From an uncultured Rhodospirillaceae bacterium (GTDB lineage Bacteria > Pseudomonadota > Alphaproteobacteria > Rhodospirillales > Rhodospirillaceae), in assembly GCA_943787205.1 (NCBI GenBank), contig CALSLN010000009.1, positions 62,001 to 126,000 of the forward strand: a DNA stretch of 64,000 bases, in the 5' to 3' direction. The translations under genes and the position numbers were made by a program. Positions 13,201 to 22,851 of this stretch are shown piece by piece; the first letter of the stretch is position 1, and every line of letters starts with the position of its first letter. The notes beneath the pieces were generated by a model. That model was not told the DNA's origin. It saw only the letters and a program-made list of their open reading frames with translations, and did no database searches.

Positions 13201-13381
13201 CACTTCCCCCAGGAATTATCTCGTAAATTCATTTGTGGCTGATTTTAGCCATAAATACGGTGGTGCGGGATTTTTTCACTGCACGAATAAAGCCCGTTTT
13301 TTAGAGGGTGAACCATGGACCTAGCTTGAGTAAACTGCCAAATAGAACTTTAAGACACCATCCCTACCGTAAGCCGTATTC

Positions 13382-14095
13382 ATGACCTCTGATTTCAACG
13401 CACCAGAAGACCTAGAGATTAATGACCTCCCTGGCGAGTCTGCTGAGGGCTCTGATCTCGACCTCTCTAAGGTCACGGCTTTGGTGATCGAGGACGAAGA
13501 AGCGATCAGCCAGGTCATGTGCGCGCTTCTAACAAAAATTGGCGTGGGCGACGTGATCGCCGTGCGCAGTGCAGAAGATGCTCTTGTATATATCGAAGAC
13601 CCGGATGCCAACATTGGCATCGCCCTGGTTGATCTGATGCTACCCGGCGCTAGTGGCTTGGCCCTGATTAATACGATCCGCACGCACAAGAGAACGCGGG
13701 TCAAAGAACTCCCCATTGTCGTGGTCACCTCATATACCAGCATGAAGGTTTATAAGAGGGCTGCCGAATTCGATATCAATGGCTTTTTGCGTAAACCGGT
13801 TGCACCGGGTGCCCTGGAATCAGCCGTCATCAAGGCGCTCGGAGGCAAGGTCTCAATCAAGGCGATGCAAGTCTATAAGGAAGAAGCCGCCGCGTTGTAT
13901 GGTGAGAGTGGGTCAAAAAAGAAACCTGGTTTCTTCGCAATGCTGTTCGGTACGGATATTCCACCGCCGAAGCCAAAAACTCAAACAACAGAAAAAAACT
14001 CGGTTCAGAGGCTTGGCAAGAGCCTGGGTGAAAATAAATCAAAGGCCCCTAAAAAGGCCGGCCCTCCTGGCGTCAAAATAAATCGTAACGCCTAG
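13382..14095 (+). CDS. Response regulator receiver protein
   Basis: The 237-residue product has about 30 acidic residues, then a CheY-like receiver domain: the acidic pair in LVIEDEEAI, the phospho-acceptor Asp in ALVDLMLPGASG (about residue 84), the Thr/Ser of VVTSYTSM and the Lys of FLRKPV (about 138). Beyond about residue 155 there is no known output domain, only a Lys/Pro-rich tail containing MLFGTDIPPPKPKT. It is probably a single-domain regulator acting through protein contacts. No sensor kinase lies nearby, so the partner is unknown. The ribosome site is weak. Confidence 0.85.
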   Translation: MTSDFNAPEDLEINDLPGESAEGSDLDLSKVTALVIEDEEAISQVMCALLTKIGVGDVIAVRSAEDALVYIEDPDANIGIALVDLMLPGASGLALINTIRTHKRTRVKELPIVVVTSYTSMKVYKRAAEFDINGFLRKPVAPGALESAVIKALGGKVSIKAMQVYKEEAAALYGESGSKKKPGFFAMLFGTDIPPPKPKTQTTEKNSVQRLGKSLGENKSKAPKKAGPPGVKINRNA

Positions 14096-14119
14096 CCCCC
14101 ATCCGTGTATGGCTAACTG

Positions 14120-14968
14120 ATGGAAACCATCACGCGCTTTGCGCCATCGCCCACAGGCTACTTGCACTTGGGGCATGCATATTCAGCGCTCATTAATTTT
14201 GAGTATGCGCGTTCCGTTCACGGGCAATTTCTCTTACGGATCGAAGACATCGACCAAGGACGCTGTAGGCCAGAGTATGAGTCCGCCATATACGAAGACC
14301 TCGCCTGGTTAGGCCTGGAATGGGAGCAGCCAGTGCTGCGCCAATCAGAGCGCATGGCAATATACGAAGCTCAATTAGCAGCCCTACAAGAGCGTGGTTT
14401 GGTCTACCGCTGTTTCAAGACACGAAAAGATATTGAGCAGGCCATGAGTGCCCCTCACGACTCTCCAACTGGCGCCTTTCGCGGCGAAGCGCTCGCCGCA
14501 TTGGAAGAGCGCGACAACCTCGCAAACGGAAAGCCCTACGCCTGGCGACTGTCTTTAACAGAAGCGAAAGCCGCTCTAGGGACTACTTTCTCCACGTTGG
14601 TGTATGTGGAAGATACGCCTGGTGGATTGGTAGACCAGCCCGCCGAGGTCGAGCGCTTCGGAGATGTGGTGCTAGGACGCAAGGACAGTGGCACCAGCTA
14701 CCACCTCTCATCCGTGATAGATGATGCCACGCAAGGGGTTACTCACGTGATCAGGGGTGAGGATTTACAAGAGGCCGCAGGACTCCACGCACTACTCTAT
14801 GCGTTGTTTGACCTAGAGCCACCAATCTATCGCCATCACCCCTTAATCCTGGGCGCAGATGAAAAACGATTAGCGAAGCGCGATCAGGCCGCCACTTTAC
14901 GAGCGATGCGAGATCGAGGCATGAGCCCAGACGACTTACGGGCGCAGCTGCCAGACTTGGCTCTCTAA
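14120..14968 (+). CDS. gluQ: Glutamyl-Q tRNA(Asp) synthetase
   Basis: This is a truncated glutamyl-tRNA synthetase paralogue that attaches glutamate to queuosine at position 34 of tRNA(Asp). The 282-residue product has only the catalytic domain. It starts TRFAPSPTGYLHLGHAYSAL, with the HIGH motif as HLGH (about 17-20), and has RIEDID and a KMSKS-like EKRLAKRD near 250. The anticodon-binding domain of true GluRS is absent, which separates it from gltX. The YRCFKTRKDIE segment marks the zinc-site region, with only one of the usual cysteines evident. It converges on the M24 gene with a 4-base overlap. Confidence 0.92.
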   Translation: METITRFAPSPTGYLHLGHAYSALINFEYARSVHGQFLLRIEDIDQGRCRPEYESAIYEDLAWLGLEWEQPVLRQSERMAIYEAQLAALQERGLVYRCFKTRKDIEQAMSAPHDSPTGAFRGEALAALEERDNLANGKPYAWRLSLTEAKAALGTTFSTLVYVEDTPGGLVDQPAEVERFGDVVLGRKDSGTSYHLSSVIDDATQGVTHVIRGEDLQEAAGLHALLYALFDLEPPIYRHHPLILGADEKRLAKRDQAATLRAMRDRGMSPDDLRAQLPDLAL

Positions 14969-16377
14969 AGAATAATCAGCGGCTCGCTCATGGTCGCCAG
15001 TGGCTCATAGCCATCTTTGGTGATGGTGATCAAATCCTCCAGGTGGGTCGCGCCCCAACCGATTTCCACCTGCGGCAAATCAATCGTCAGGGTCATGTTT
15101 TCCTGGAAGGTGTGATCGTCTCCAACAACGAACGGCAGGCCATCACGATACGCCTGGTCAGTGTGCTGCAGGCCGACAGTGTGCGGCCCAACGCCCATCG
15201 CCCAGCCTGATGGGCTAGCCTTTTTGACCGCCGCTGTGACGGTGCTCTGCAATTCTGAGTACTTAACACCCGGCCGAACCATATCGTGAGCCACTTCGCG
15301 GGCAAGGCTGGTGAGCCTGATGCGCTCCTGTAGTTCCTTATTGGGTTCGCCGACACACCAGGTGCGACCAAAATCGCCGTGATAAAAGTTAATCTGGCTG
15401 ACCGCGTCGACCATCATCGCTTGACCTTCGACGACTTCGCCGTGGCGGAACCCACCAATAGTACCGGAAGCAATCCACATCGCTTTGGCGCCGCGCTTAG
15501 CGGCCTCAACCATAAAGATGCTATCGAAATCGTCTTTGGTCATACCGACTTTGATTTGAGACAACATCGCTAGGCAGGCCTCTTGGTTGGCCTTGGCGAC
15601 ATGACGCATGTGGCCAAGTTCGACGTCGGACTTGACCATGCGGATTTTGCGGAAGGTGTTGTCGCCGGGGACGCAGGTGACCGTATCCTGACCGAGCGTA
15701 TTAAGAATATCGGCAACGCGCATGTCGTCGACGGCGATTTTTCCGTTGATTAAACCGGCTTCCTTGAGCGCATGAACCAAACCCCATTCGGGCGTGGCCG
15801 CCTTGCCGGATTCCCAACGCTTTTCTAAGTTATACCAACCCTGTTCAATCTCCGTCAGAGCCTCGGTATTTTCAGGCATCCGCATATAGTTGCGGGATTC
15901 TGGCTCCGTGCTCCACAGGTCCGGGTTGCTGTAATTCTCCCAGCCACTGGGCGAGCCGTAGGGAATGATCTCAGGATGCTCGCGGGCGGCGTTGGCGATG
16001 AACCAGAGATCAGAACTGGAAACGACGAGGAACGACGGTTTGTTCGGGTCACGCGGCATCACTGCAAAACTGGGAATGGCGCGCAGCTTTTGCAGTTCGT
16101 AGGAGAAGTAGTTGCCGAGATAGAACACATTGACGGGGTTGAGCGCGACGATACCGTCGATGTCTTCCCGCTCCATAATTTCATAGGCGCGTGCTTTGTT
16201 CACCAGCGAACGACCATCGAATTCTTCACCGGGGACCGGACCAGGAGCAACTAGGCCCCAGTTGGCGTGAGCCTCTTTACCGCCGAGCATGGTGGCACCA
16301 AGCATTCCCGCAGCACCTGCGCCAATGCCAGCAAAAAAGTCACGGCGGTCAATGGTCGGGTCAAATGGATCGGTCAT
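14965..16377 (-). CDS. Tat-exported M24-family metallopeptidase-like protein
   Basis: The 470-residue product starts with a twin-arginine signal: RRDFFAGIGAGAAGMLGA, then an Ala-His-Ala cleavage region. After a creatinase-like N-terminal domain comes the pita-bread M24 domain. The usual metal ligands are mostly kept: Asp in MMVDAV, Asp in YHGDFGRTWCVG, His in PHTVGLQHTD and Glu in THLEDLITITKDG. The first Glu position (normally EP) is Asp in TIDLPQ. Known members are Xaa-Pro peptidases, creatinases and some lyases, so the substrate is open. It is the last gene of a run with two exported VOC proteins and a TonB receptor, which suggests periplasmic processing of an imported compound. Confidence 0.85.
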   Translation of the reverse strand: MTDPFDPTIDRRDFFAGIGAGAAGMLGATMLGGKEAHANWGLVAPGPVPGEEFDGRSLVNKARAYEIMEREDIDGIVALNPVNVFYLGNYFSYELQKLRAIPSFAVMPRDPNKPSFLVVSSSDLWFIANAAREHPEIIPYGSPSGWENYSNPDLWSTEPESRNYMRMPENTEALTEIEQGWYNLEKRWESGKAATPEWGLVHALKEAGLINGKIAVDDMRVADILNTLGQDTVTCVPGDNTFRKIRMVKSDVELGHMRHVAKANQEACLAMLSQIKVGMTKDDFDSIFMVEAAKRGAKAMWIASGTIGGFRHGEVVEGQAMMVDAVSQINFYHGDFGRTWCVGEPNKELQERIRLTSLAREVAHDMVRPGVKYSELQSTVTAAVKKASPSGWAMGVGPHTVGLQHTDQAYRDGLPFVVGDDHTFQENMTLTIDLPQVEIGWGATHLEDLITITKDGYEPLATMSEPLIIL

Positions 16378-16400
16378 GGCGTGCGTCCTTTTTGGCAGCC

Positions 16401-16988
16401 CTACCAGGGCCGCGGAAGTCCAAGTTCAATAAGATTAACCAAAACACCGTCGTGGTCACGGAACATCATTTCTCGTGTTTGCACTTCGGCCTCTGGGTTA
16501 GGAAACAAAACCATCGGTGGCGACACAAGCGGATAACCGGCTGCCTTTACTTTTTCCGTGATGCCGTCGATGTCGTCCGTAATGAAAACCACTGCAAAAT
16601 CACCCGTGACCGTATCACTGCGGCTTGAGGGTGGAGGCAACGGCTCTCGGTCGTCGCCGATAATCTCGTAAATACCTATGTTACCGATGATGCTATCGCC
16701 TGCCTGAAGGATGACAGCCTTTAGTCCGTAATCCTCAGTGCCAATGATTTCGTTGATGCGCGGGCCTTCAACAATCGTATCGACGCGCGTGGTCAGGCCG
16801 AGCAGATCGCGATAGAGCTTAAGAGACTCATCCAGATCACGGACAAAGATAGTCGCCCGAGTCATGGATGATACGGAATACCCCTCGGGCACATCTTGTG
16901 CCGCAGAGGGGTTCGGTAAAAGCAGCAGCGCAGCGCTTAATAGCGCCGCGCAGAACACAGTCGTTTTATATCGGGGCTGGGTCATCAT
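16401..16988 (-). CDS. Exported VOC-fold (glyoxalase/bleomycin-resistance-like) protein
   Basis: The 195-residue product has a Sec signal peptide (TTVFCAALLSAALLLL, ending PSAAQ) followed by one VOC module pair: RATIFVRDLDESLKLYRDLLGL and the C-terminal FRDHDGVLVNLIEL. In catalytic VOC enzymes the last strand supplies a Glu metal ligand; here the matching place looks like Asn (GVLVNL), and the first-strand His is also missing. It may therefore bind a ligand rather than catalyse. It is clearly related to the next gene upstream (16997-17632), so the pair arose by duplication. Export of a VOC protein is unusual. Confidence 0.85.
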   Translation of the reverse strand: MMTQPRYKTTVFCAALLSAALLLLPNPSAAQDVPEGYSVSSMTRATIFVRDLDESLKLYRDLLGLTTRVDTIVEGPRINEIIGTEDYGLKAVILQAGDSIIGNIGIYEIIGDDREPLPPPSSRSDTVTGDFAVVFITDDIDGITEKVKAAGYPLVSPPMVLFPNPEAEVQTREMMFRDHDGVLVNLIELGLPRPW

Positions 16989-16996
16989 CGATGAGC

Positions 16997-17632
16997 CTAC
17001 TTCAATACGCCGGCCTGAACGAGATTAACCAAGACACCGTCAGGATCACGGAACATCATCTCGACGGGTTGCTCCGCGTACTCTTCACGGATAATCAACG
17101 GCACCGGCGGCGAAACAATAGGATAACCGGCTGCTGTAATTTCCGCTGTCAGGCGATGGATATCATTGGTTGGAAAGACCAACGCAAAGTCACCGGTACG
17201 TGTGTCTGGCGTCTGGGTTGAGGGTGGCGGCGTCGTCTCATCATTGTGGAGCTGATAGATGCCAAGATTACCCGAAACGGATTCACCTGCCATGAGAACA
17301 GTGGCGCGGAGTTCTAAGCCGTCGGTGCCCATGATGGCGTTGATCCCGCTGCCCTTCCAATAGTTATCAAACATCGGCCGTAGACCGAGGATGTCGCGAT
17401 AGAGCTTGAGGGAGGCTTCAATGTCTCGGACGAAGATCGTTGCCCGAGCAAGTGGCGCGACATTCATGCCGTCTTGAAAAACAGTCGGATTGGATGTCGG
17501 GGTAACCCGTTCAATCAATGGGGTAACGGAGGAGTCATCCTGCGCCGTTACGGGGACCGCACCAAGAAAAAGGGCGGCGGTCATAAGACCGCCGCCCAGA
17601 TTCTTTAGAGTGGTCCGGTTTACACGGACCAT
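16997..17632 (-). CDS. Exported VOC-fold protein, paralogue of the neighbour
   Basis: The 211-residue product has a signal peptide (LGGGLMTAALFLGAVPVTAQ). The same fold as the 16401-16988 product follows: RATIFVRDIEASLKLYRDILGL, then MMFRDPDGVLVNLVQAGVLK. As in that protein, the C-terminal metal Glu position appears to be Asn. The two share most of their core pattern, including SPP[VM].L before the last strands. The gene follows the TonB receptor by 3 bases and precedes its paralogue by 8, so all are surely one transcript. The role is unknown; a periplasmic ligand-binding or processing partner for the receptor is my inference. Confidence 0.85.
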   Translation of the reverse strand: MVRVNRTTLKNLGGGLMTAALFLGAVPVTAQDDSSVTPLIERVTPTSNPTVFQDGMNVAPLARATIFVRDIEASLKLYRDILGLRPMFDNYWKGSGINAIMGTDGLELRATVLMAGESVSGNLGIYQLHNDETTPPPSTQTPDTRTGDFALVFPTNDIHRLTAEITAAGYPIVSPPVPLIIREEYAEQPVEMMFRDPDGVLVNLVQAGVLK

Positions 17633-17635
17633 CCT

Positions 17636-20015
17636 TTAGTACCGTGCAGTAAGCGTAATACCGAACGTTGCACGCTCACCAAGGTAAGCGTTGTAAGCCA
17701 CGTTAGGCTGTTGAACGACTGCATTAGACACATACTTTTTGTCGGTCAGGTTCTTTGCCCAAAGCTGAATGCTGTAGCCATCAGCCTCAATGCCCGCGCT
17801 GGCATTGATGATTGTACGGCTTGGCACAATGGACAAGTTAACCGCTTCACCAAACATCTTGGACTGGTGCGCAAGATCGGCACGGATGAAGTAATCCAGG
17901 CCCATGTCCGCTGACAGTTCATCATTCCATTCGCCACCAAGAGTAGTTTGGAACTTGGACTGACGTTCCATCTGGTTTCCACCGATGTCACCGTTGGTAT
18001 TACAAACGACATCATCACAGACGGCTGGATCACGACCCCAACGGCCATCGATGGTGCCGTCTTTGTATTTGGCATCACCGTAGTACAAGGTGCCGTAGAA
18101 GCTGAGGTTTTCGTTGGCGGCAATGGCGCCGTCAATTTCGATCCCCTTAGAACTCACGTCACCGACATTCCGAACAATACTGCGGGACAACGGGTTCACG
18201 TTGCCTTCATCAGCCGCCAGAATTTGTACGTTGGTCCAGTCGATATAAAACAACGTCGCATTCAATTGGACTGTACCGTCGTTGAAGGTGTTCTTAGACC
18301 CGATTTCATAAGTCCAGTTCTTATCATCGTCGTACGTGCGGTTCTCAGGCAGTGTAGCCGCCGCACTAAAGCCACCGGATTTAACACCCTTGGCCGCAGA
18401 CGCGAACAGCAGGCTGTCGTCATTGACGTCATACTCAAAGGTCACGCGAGGTGTGAAACTTGAGAAGGTGTCTGAGAAGAACGCGCCAGCAAATGCGCCC
18501 AAGTCGCCGCCGCCGCCGGAGGCCGCTTCACCTTCTTCCTTCTTATCTTCGGAATAGCGGGCTTCAACACCAAAGCGAGCCCGGTCATCCATAAAGGACA
18601 TGTTCAACTCACCAAATACGGATTGAGTCCGAGTAACCGTCGTGATGTTTGACAGAGCAACTTGGAAGATGAACGCCGTCGGGTCCAAAACATCGATCGG
18701 TGCTGTCGGAACGGCGGTTAGAGGCGCCGCTGCCGCAAAGTTAGACGTTCTAAAGTCGGTGCTCTTGGCGTAGTAAAAGCCGAATGCGCCATCGATATTA
18801 CTATCATTGTCGAAGACAACACGCGCTTCATGAGAATCGGTCTTGAAGTCGCCGATCGGGCCACTTTCAAACACACAGAACGGTACGAAGAAAGTACAAC
18901 CCGGCAGTGTATCTTTGTAACCGAAGGTCTTGGTGTTGGCTTTGATCTGACCGAATTGGTACTGCAGCGTGAAATCGTCGTTCAGATCCCAGTCGATGGA
19001 TGCCCGGATGAAATCCGTATCCAGTTGTTGGGCATAACCCCGAGGATCGATAGGAATCGCACGAGCTGGCAGTTCACCACAGAAGAGGCGGAACCAATCA
19101 CCGCCGCCGCCAAGACCGGATCCGGCTGGGCGAACGTCAGGGTTGTACTGACCACAGTTCATCAATTGGCTATCGGCGTTTAGCTCACCAAACCAGTTCT
19201 GAGCACTGTGTTCACGGTTCTTATCGATGTGCATATAAGACGCATCGATTTGAATATCTTCGTTTGGCAAGAATTGAATGGCACCGCTATACGTGGTGTC
19301 TTCCCAGCCGCCGAGACGACGGTTCGTGCCTGGCTCGAAATCAATATCCGCGAACGGATGGCTGTTTTTTCCAGCTACCATCGAATTCTGAGTAATCAAC
19401 AGAGGCGCGAATGCGCAGGGTGTCCGGCACGATTGCACCAGACACACCGGCTGAGCCGTCAAAACGGCCAAAGCTACCAGCGGTCAGCTGACCTTCAGCC
19501 GTCCACTCTTCCGTCGGTTTCTTGGAAATATAGTTCACCGCACCCGTGAAGGCGTTCCGGCCGTAGCGTGAGCTTTGTGGGCCTTTAACGACCTCGACGC
19601 GCTCAATGTTGCCAAAACCAAGGTCCGTCACATAGTTCCGGGGCAAATAAATGCCATCGTAGAAGAACGACACGTTCTGCTCGATACTGCCGGCCACTTG
19701 GGTGGCGCCACGAATGACGGGCGCTGTGGCACCGGAGTTACCAAAATTCTCAAAGTTGAAGCCCGGTGTATTCAAGGCGATGTCGCCCATCGACACAATG
19801 CCGCGTTTATCGATATCTGCCGCGGTAAACGCGGTGATGGAGATGGGAATATCCTGAATCGACTCACTGCGCTGACGCGCTGTGACGACAATTTCTTCTA
19901 AGGCTAATTGCTGAGCAAAAGCAGGGGCAACAAAGCCTCCCGCTGTTGCCGCTACTGCTGTGACAGCAAAAAGTGATGCTGAGGCAGCAGTCATTTTCAA
20001 TTTTTCTTTAAGCAC
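17636..20015 (-). pseudogene. TonB-dependent receptor, broken by one +1 insertion
   Basis: This outer-membrane receptor would be about 793 residues. It has a signal peptide (to FVAPAFAQ), a TonB box-like LALEEIVVTARQR, a plug domain (VEVVKGPQSSRYGRNAFTGA) and a 22-strand barrel ending in FGITLTARY. The frame breaks at the minus-strand A6 run in TGGAAAAAAC (+ strand T6 at 19365-19370). With five As the product reads ...YSEFDGSWKNSHPFADIDF and continues to the end. A sequencing or assembly error is the likely cause, in which case the gene is intact. The start is GTG at 20015 with GGAGG upstream. It heads the VOC-VOC-M24 run and follows an IclR gene. Confidence 0.85.
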
Positions 20016-20187
20016 TGGTTCGGCCCTCCCCGGCCTTCGATACAGCTATTCGAAAGTCACGACTATTGTGGACGCCCTAATGGAATCCTGAGCCTGAAAA
20101 ATAAACGCGACTGATTATAAGCAACAGGACCGAAACGAAGCAGTTCACCAGGTGATTTACCCAATTTATTCAAACACTTATGGAAGG

Positions 20188-20961
20188 TTAACCTTGGTTT
20201 CTGAGGTCAGACCAAGCGTCGGAGATCTCTGACGCCGCCTTTTTGGCCAAATCCAAGTGCAATTTCACGGCATCTGCCTTTGAAACTGCGGATGTAAAGT
20301 ACCGCACCGACAAGGCTGAAACGGGGCCCTCCCCGAATATGATCGGCACACCCATGGCGGCATGAGTCTCATCCGTAGACAGATAGCTATAACCTCGATC
20401 CTGAGTTTCACGGATCACACTATCGACAACGGACCGATCCCGTAGAGCCTCTTCAAAGGAATCGGCTGCCGGAGACTCAAAAATCATATTGAGAAGGACG
20501 TTGCGTTGGTTTTCCGTGCTGTGCGCAAGATACGCTAATCCGGCTGCACTGTTTATCATGGGAACCGTGTGGCCAATTGGGATCTTGACCAACACAAGTG
20601 GTGTTAAGACATCTGTATGAGCCCGCACCACCATCCTGATCCCCAACGGAAGGGTCAGCGAAATAGGCCACTCGGTTTTCTCACACAGCGCATCCAATAT
20701 CGGACCCGCCACTTGCACAAGCAACGAGTCTTCCGTGAAGCCATTGCTCAAATCGCGGACTTGTTTCGTCAGCCAATAGCTAGCTCCGTCGCTCCCCTTC
20801 GTAACGAGGCCACGCGCAATCAAGGTCTCCATCATCCGATAGGCTGTGCCGCGCGGCAGATCAGCGCCCTCTGAAAGCAACGCGATATCCGCGCCGTCAT
20901 TCTGATTTAGAATTCCTAGGAGATCCAAACCACGGTCTAGAGCGCGAACAAGTTTTACCAA
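20188..20961 (-). CDS. IclR-family transcriptional regulator
   Basis: The 257-residue product has an N-terminal winged helix-turn-helix (ALDRGLDLLGILNQNDGADIALLSEG, then LPRGTAYRMMETLIARGLV) and a C-terminal IclR effector domain (from about residue 80, with STDETHAAMGVPIIF near the ligand pocket). IclR proteins control uptake and breakdown of small organic compounds. It lies 172 bases upstream of the TonB receptor on the same strand and is the best candidate regulator for the receptor-VOC-VOC-M24 genes. The start shown is TTG with AGGA upstream; no in-frame ATG fits better. Confidence 0.9.
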   Translation of the reverse strand: MVKLVRALDRGLDLLGILNQNDGADIALLSEGADLPRGTAYRMMETLIARGLVTKGSDGASYWLTKQVRDLSNGFTEDSLLVQVAGPILDALCEKTEWPISLTLPLGIRMVVRAHTDVLTPLVLVKIPIGHTVPMINSAAGLAYLAHSTENQRNVLLNMIFESPAADSFEEALRDRSVVDSVIRETQDRGYSYLSTDETHAAMGVPIIFGEGPVSALSVRYFTSAVSKADAVKLHLDLAKKAASEISDAWSDLRNQG

Positions 20962-21008
20962 CGGTCATGTCCTAGAAGCATGATGTACAAACTAACGTTC
21001 GTGTGAGG

Positions 21009-22827
21009 CTACAGCGCCCGGGTTGCATCCGCCAGCCAGGGGCCAATGTCTTCTCCAACCAATGGCGATAGAGTATCCCGAACGCGCGCGTGATACGCGT
21101 TGAGCCACGCCGTTTCGTCGTCGGTTAGCAGATCAGCATCGACCAAGCGCAAATCGATTGGGGCCAGCGTTAGCGTTTCAAATTCGAACAGAGGTTTTTC
21201 CGCGCCATCCGGCTTAGCGCTCTCCTGGACTGCGACCAAGGTTTTCAATGCGAATGCCGAACTCATCGGTTTTGTAGTAGCCCGGCTCATTGGAGACGAC
21301 CATACCCAGCTTGAGTGCCGGGCCGAGGCTTGCCTTACTAATACGCTGCGGTCCTTCATGAACGCCAAGATACGCGCCAACGCCGTGCCCCGTGCCATGA
21401 TCATAGTCGACACCATCGGCCCAGAGCGCGGCGCGAGCAAAGCCATCCAACTGCCCACCCGCCGTGCCTTCTGGAAAACGGGCTTGTGCCAACGCAATAT
21501 GGCCTTTGAGCACTTGCGTAAATCTGCGCTGTTGTTCTTTTGTCGGTGTCCCGATGGCAATCGTCCGCGTGACGTCGGTCGTGCCATCTAAATATTGGCC
21601 CCCGCTATCAACTAGGAACAGCATGTCGCCCGCGATCGGCGTGTCAGTCTCTTCCGTCGCGCGATAATGAACAATGGCGCCATTGCCGCCAGCACCTGAG
21701 ATGGTTGGGAAACTTAAGCCTTGAAGCATGTTGTCGCGGCGACGAAATTTCTCGAGCTGATCGGCCGCAGACATCTCGGTCAAGTTGCCCTTGGGTGCTT
21801 CCTGATCAAGCCAGGCGAGAAAACAGGTTAAGGCTGCACCGTCGCGCACATGCGCCGCACGAATACCATTCAGCTCAACATCGTTCTTACAAGCCTTGGG
21901 CATGGAGCACGGGTCTTCGATTGGTTTTGACCAAGACCCCTGCCGCTTCTATGCGATCAACCGCCCATTGCGACACCGTCGCTTTATCGACTGCGATCGC
22001 TTTAACAGAAATCACCTATGCTATCGACGGCAGCGCCCAAACCATCGGCAGGCGCGAGGGTCACCTCATCACCCAAATGCACTTTGACATCATCAGTCAC
22101 TTTGTCGGGATCAACGAAGAGAGACACCCGGCCATCGGCGAACAGGAGCGCACTAGCCAAAACCAGTGGCGTGTGTTCGACATCAGCTCCACGAATGTTA
22201 AGCAGCCAACACAATGAGTCTAACGCTGTCACGAGGGTAAGCGTCGCAATCGTCTTTGCTTAACCCATCACCAATTTGCGCACGTTTGTCTTCATGGCTT
22301 TGCCCCGCCAGAGGCAAGGGGTGAACCTTAAACGGTGTGCTTGGTCTTTCCGGTTGATCAGACCACACGGCGTCAATAGGATTGGCAGGGAGCCCCACCA
22401 AGTCCGCGCCAGCTTTTTCACACGCCTCAGTGTAGCGTTTGATTTGGGCCGGCGTATGGAGATGAGGGTCAAACCCAAGTCGTTGTCCGGTCTTCAAGGT
22501 CTCACGCAACCACGTCCCGAGAGGTTCATCGGAACTGTTTCTAAAACTGTAAAGCGTTTCATCGGCCTGGTTGCGCACTTGAAGCGTATAACGCCCATCG
22601 ATGAACAGCGCCGCTTGATCCAACAGGATGGCGGCCAAACCGGCTGACCCGGTAAAATCTGTTAGCCACGATAAACGCTCCGCGTAAGGTGCTACGAATT
22701 CACCCTGATACTCATCGCCACGCGGCACGATAAATCCGTCTACTCCGGCACCCTTTAGGTGGGCACGGAGCGCCACAAGCCGTTCGGTTGGAGACATTAT
22801 TTTTTGTTGGTTTGGTAAGTTGCTCAT
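21009..22827 (-). pseudogene. Aminopeptidase P family protein (M24), four +1 insertions
   Basis: Joined, the frames give a normal Xaa-Pro aminopeptidase of about 605 residues. It has two N-terminal creatinase-like domains (PRGDEYQGEFVAPYAERL), the M24 domain (LVDSGGQYLDGTTDVTRT, GTGHGVGAYLGVHEGP, SNEPGYY, FGIRIENL) and the C-terminal domain ending LADATRAL. Four extra bases break it: in GGG 22235-22237, AAA 22009-22011, TTTT 21925-21928 and AA 21238-21239 (+ strand). Removing one base from each restores ...DDCDAYLVTALDSLCWLLN, GDSVKAIAVD, VLVKPIEDPCSMPKACKN and RIENLVAVQESAK. Every shift is an insertion, so consensus error is more likely than decay. The enzyme removes N-terminal residues before proline in the cytosol. 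Confidence 0.85.
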
Positions 22828-22851
22828 GATGCAGAGAAGCTAAGGGGCCAG

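Noticed and set aside
19361..19372. Programmed ribosomal frameshifting in the TonB receptor
   Set aside because: The A6 run could allow -1 slippage, but the needed correction is a skip forward by one base, and the same insertion-only pattern occurs in two nearby genes. An error explains all three better.
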